NCBI GenBank assembly: GCA_029857995.1
Contig: JAOUFZ010000018.1
Coordinates: forward strand, 1 to 15,023
Reading direction: 5' to 3'
DNA: 15,023 nucleotides
Origin: Dehalococcoidia bacterium
GTDB taxonomy: Bacteria > Chloroflexota > Dehalococcoidia > GIF9 > AB-539-J10
Made by a program: the position numbers and the translations under genes. The notes below the pieces were generated by a model. The model did no database searches, was not told the DNA's origin, and saw only the letters and a program-made list of their open reading frames with translations. Shown piece after piece: positions 14,078 through 15,023 of this stretch; the stretch's first letter is position 1, and every line of letters begins with the position of its first letter.

Positions 14078-15023
14078 ACCTAGCTGAGTATGCTGCCTGC
14101 GATGGCGTCGCACTGGCGGACCTTGTGAGGAAGAAAGAAGTATCGCCAAAGGAGCTGGCCGACCTTTTCGTTGAGGCAGTCGAGAAGGTCAATGCGCGAA
14201 TCAACGCCGTCATTGAAGTTTGGTCGGACCGCATTGCGACGCTCGACGGTGATTTCCTCCCCGACGGTTCTTTCGCTGGCGTCCCGTTCCTTATGAAGGA
14301 CGTCGGAGCTGGTGAAGGCGGACGGGTCCAAGACAGCGGATCAAGGCTCATGAAAGGATACATCGTGGAAAAGGACTCCTTCTTGACCGAGCGCTTCAAG
14401 AAAGCGGGATTGACCTTGTTGGGTCGAACCACTTGTCCAGAATTTGCGATGGGAATCTCCACTGAATCGGTCCTAAATGGAGCGACTCGTAATCCCTGGG
14501 ATCTTGACAAGATGGTCGGCGGCTCTAGTGGAGGGTCTGCGGCGAGCGTCGCGGCAGGCATCGTACCCGTCGCGCACGCGAGCGACAACGGGGGGTCGAT
14601 TCGCATACCGGCGAGCGCATGTGGCCTCGTCGGGCTCAAGCCCTCCCGGGGACGCGTGACAGGCGGACCGGACTTCGGAGAGATGTTTTCCGGGACGCTT
14701 CAGGAGTTCGTAGTGACACGAACGGTTCGTGACACAGCCGTGATGCTCGATGCGGTGTCCCCGCCCGCACCCGGCGACCCATTCATCATAACCCAGCCCT
14801 CCCGACCTTATCGGCAGGAGGTGGGCGCGCCCGTCGGGAAGCTACGGGTGGCTTGGACCACGAAACCGTGGCAACCGGAGGCCTCGATGGATTCGGAGGT
14901 TGTCAGATGTGTCGAGCAGGTTGTATCCGAGCTTGGAGGCGCGGGTCATGAACTTGCTGAAGCCACCCCGGTTTTCGACTACGAGGAGTTCCTCAGGGCG
15001 ACGTGTCTTGCTTGGCGTTCGGC
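14074..15023 (+). CDS. Amidase-signature family amidohydrolase (3' end cut off by window edge)
   Basis: Hydrolyses amide bonds with a Ser-cisSer-Lys triad. The triad is visible: K75 (FLMKDVG), cis-Ser S151 (VGGSSGG) and nucleophile S175 (DNGGSIRIPAS), with the 24-residue Ser-Ser spacing seen in the family. GATRNPWD and GLVGLKPSRGR are also conserved. The 316 residues in view cover the catalytic core; the rest, usually 150 or more residues, is beyond the window. The ATG overlaps the serine hydrolase stop by 4 nt, so the two are translationally coupled. GatA of the tRNA amidotransferase shares the fold, but the absence of gatB/gatC and the sequence around GATRNPWD point to a stand-alone, NylA-like amidase. 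Local GC reaches about 70%, the highest in the window. Confidence 0.92.
   Translation, partial: MNLAEYAACDGVALADLVRKKEVSPKELADLFVEAVEKVNARINAVIEVWSDRIATLDGDFLPDGSFAGVPFLMKDVGAGEGGRVQDSGSRLMKGYIVEKDSFLTERFKKAGLTLLGRTTCPEFAMGISTESVLNGATRNPWDLDKMVGGSSGGSAASVAAGIVPVAHASDNGGSIRIPASACGLVGLKPSRGRVTGGPDFGEMFSGTLQEFVVTRTVRDTAVMLDAVSPPAPGDPFIITQPSRPYRQEVGAPVGKLRVAWTTKPWQPEASMDSEVVRCVEQVVSELGGAGHELAEATPVFDYEEFLRATCLAWRS

Noticed and set aside
13962..14639. 225-codon minus-strand frame
   Set aside because: Opposite the amidase catalytic region; high GC gives long spurious frames here.

Overview
The window looks like the replication-origin neighbourhood of a Dehalococcoidia-like (Chloroflexota) chromosome. 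The basis is gene order: dnaA, obg, nadD, gyrB, hisS, rel and rpsT, with an ilvE-type aminotransferase close by. I recall a similar cluster at the start of Dehalococcoides genomes, but I could not verify that here. Base composition is moderate (roughly 45-50% GC by hand counts) up to about position 12,800 and clearly higher after it.

Layout. Positions 1-3145 (+ strand) hold the 3' part of dnaA, a spacer of about 150 bp that looks like an origin (perfect DnaA box, AT-rich palindrome), and an obg-nadD pair separated by 4 nt. Positions 3205-6486 (- strand) hold gyrB, with hisS upstream of it and probably partly co-transcribed. Positions 6558-8964 (+ strand) hold a full-length bifunctional (p)ppGpp synthetase/hydrolase overlapping the gene for ribosomal protein S20. 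Positions 9172-11628 hold a small class II aldolase (+), facing an ilvE-type branched-chain aminotransferase (-), and then a TatD-family metal-dependent hydrolase (-). Positions 11811-12233 (+) hold a small FMN-binding pyridoxamine-phosphate-oxidase-like protein with a clear promoter. Positions 12234-12832 are a gene-poor AT-rich gap. From about 12857 to the right edge there is a GC-richer pair: a beta-lactamase-fold serine hydrolase overlapping (ATGA) an amidase-signature enzyme that runs off the window.

How the genes fit together. The left two thirds is core information processing: replication initiation, ribosome-linked GTPase, NAD synthesis, gyrase, tRNA charging, stringent response and a ribosomal protein. 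The right third is accessory metabolism. The hydrolase/amidase pair looks like an acquired catabolic module for amide or ester compounds; its enzyme-fold pairing recalls the nylon-oligomer enzymes NylB and NylA, which is inference only.

I see no CRISPR array, tRNA, rRNA, transposase, phage or defence system. The points most worth a second look are the origin-like spacer with its palindrome over a -10 box, an Obg GTPase that lacks the C-terminal OCT domain and has altered G3 and G4 motifs, DnaA with changed box-recognition residues, and the compositional break before the serine hydrolase-amidase pair.
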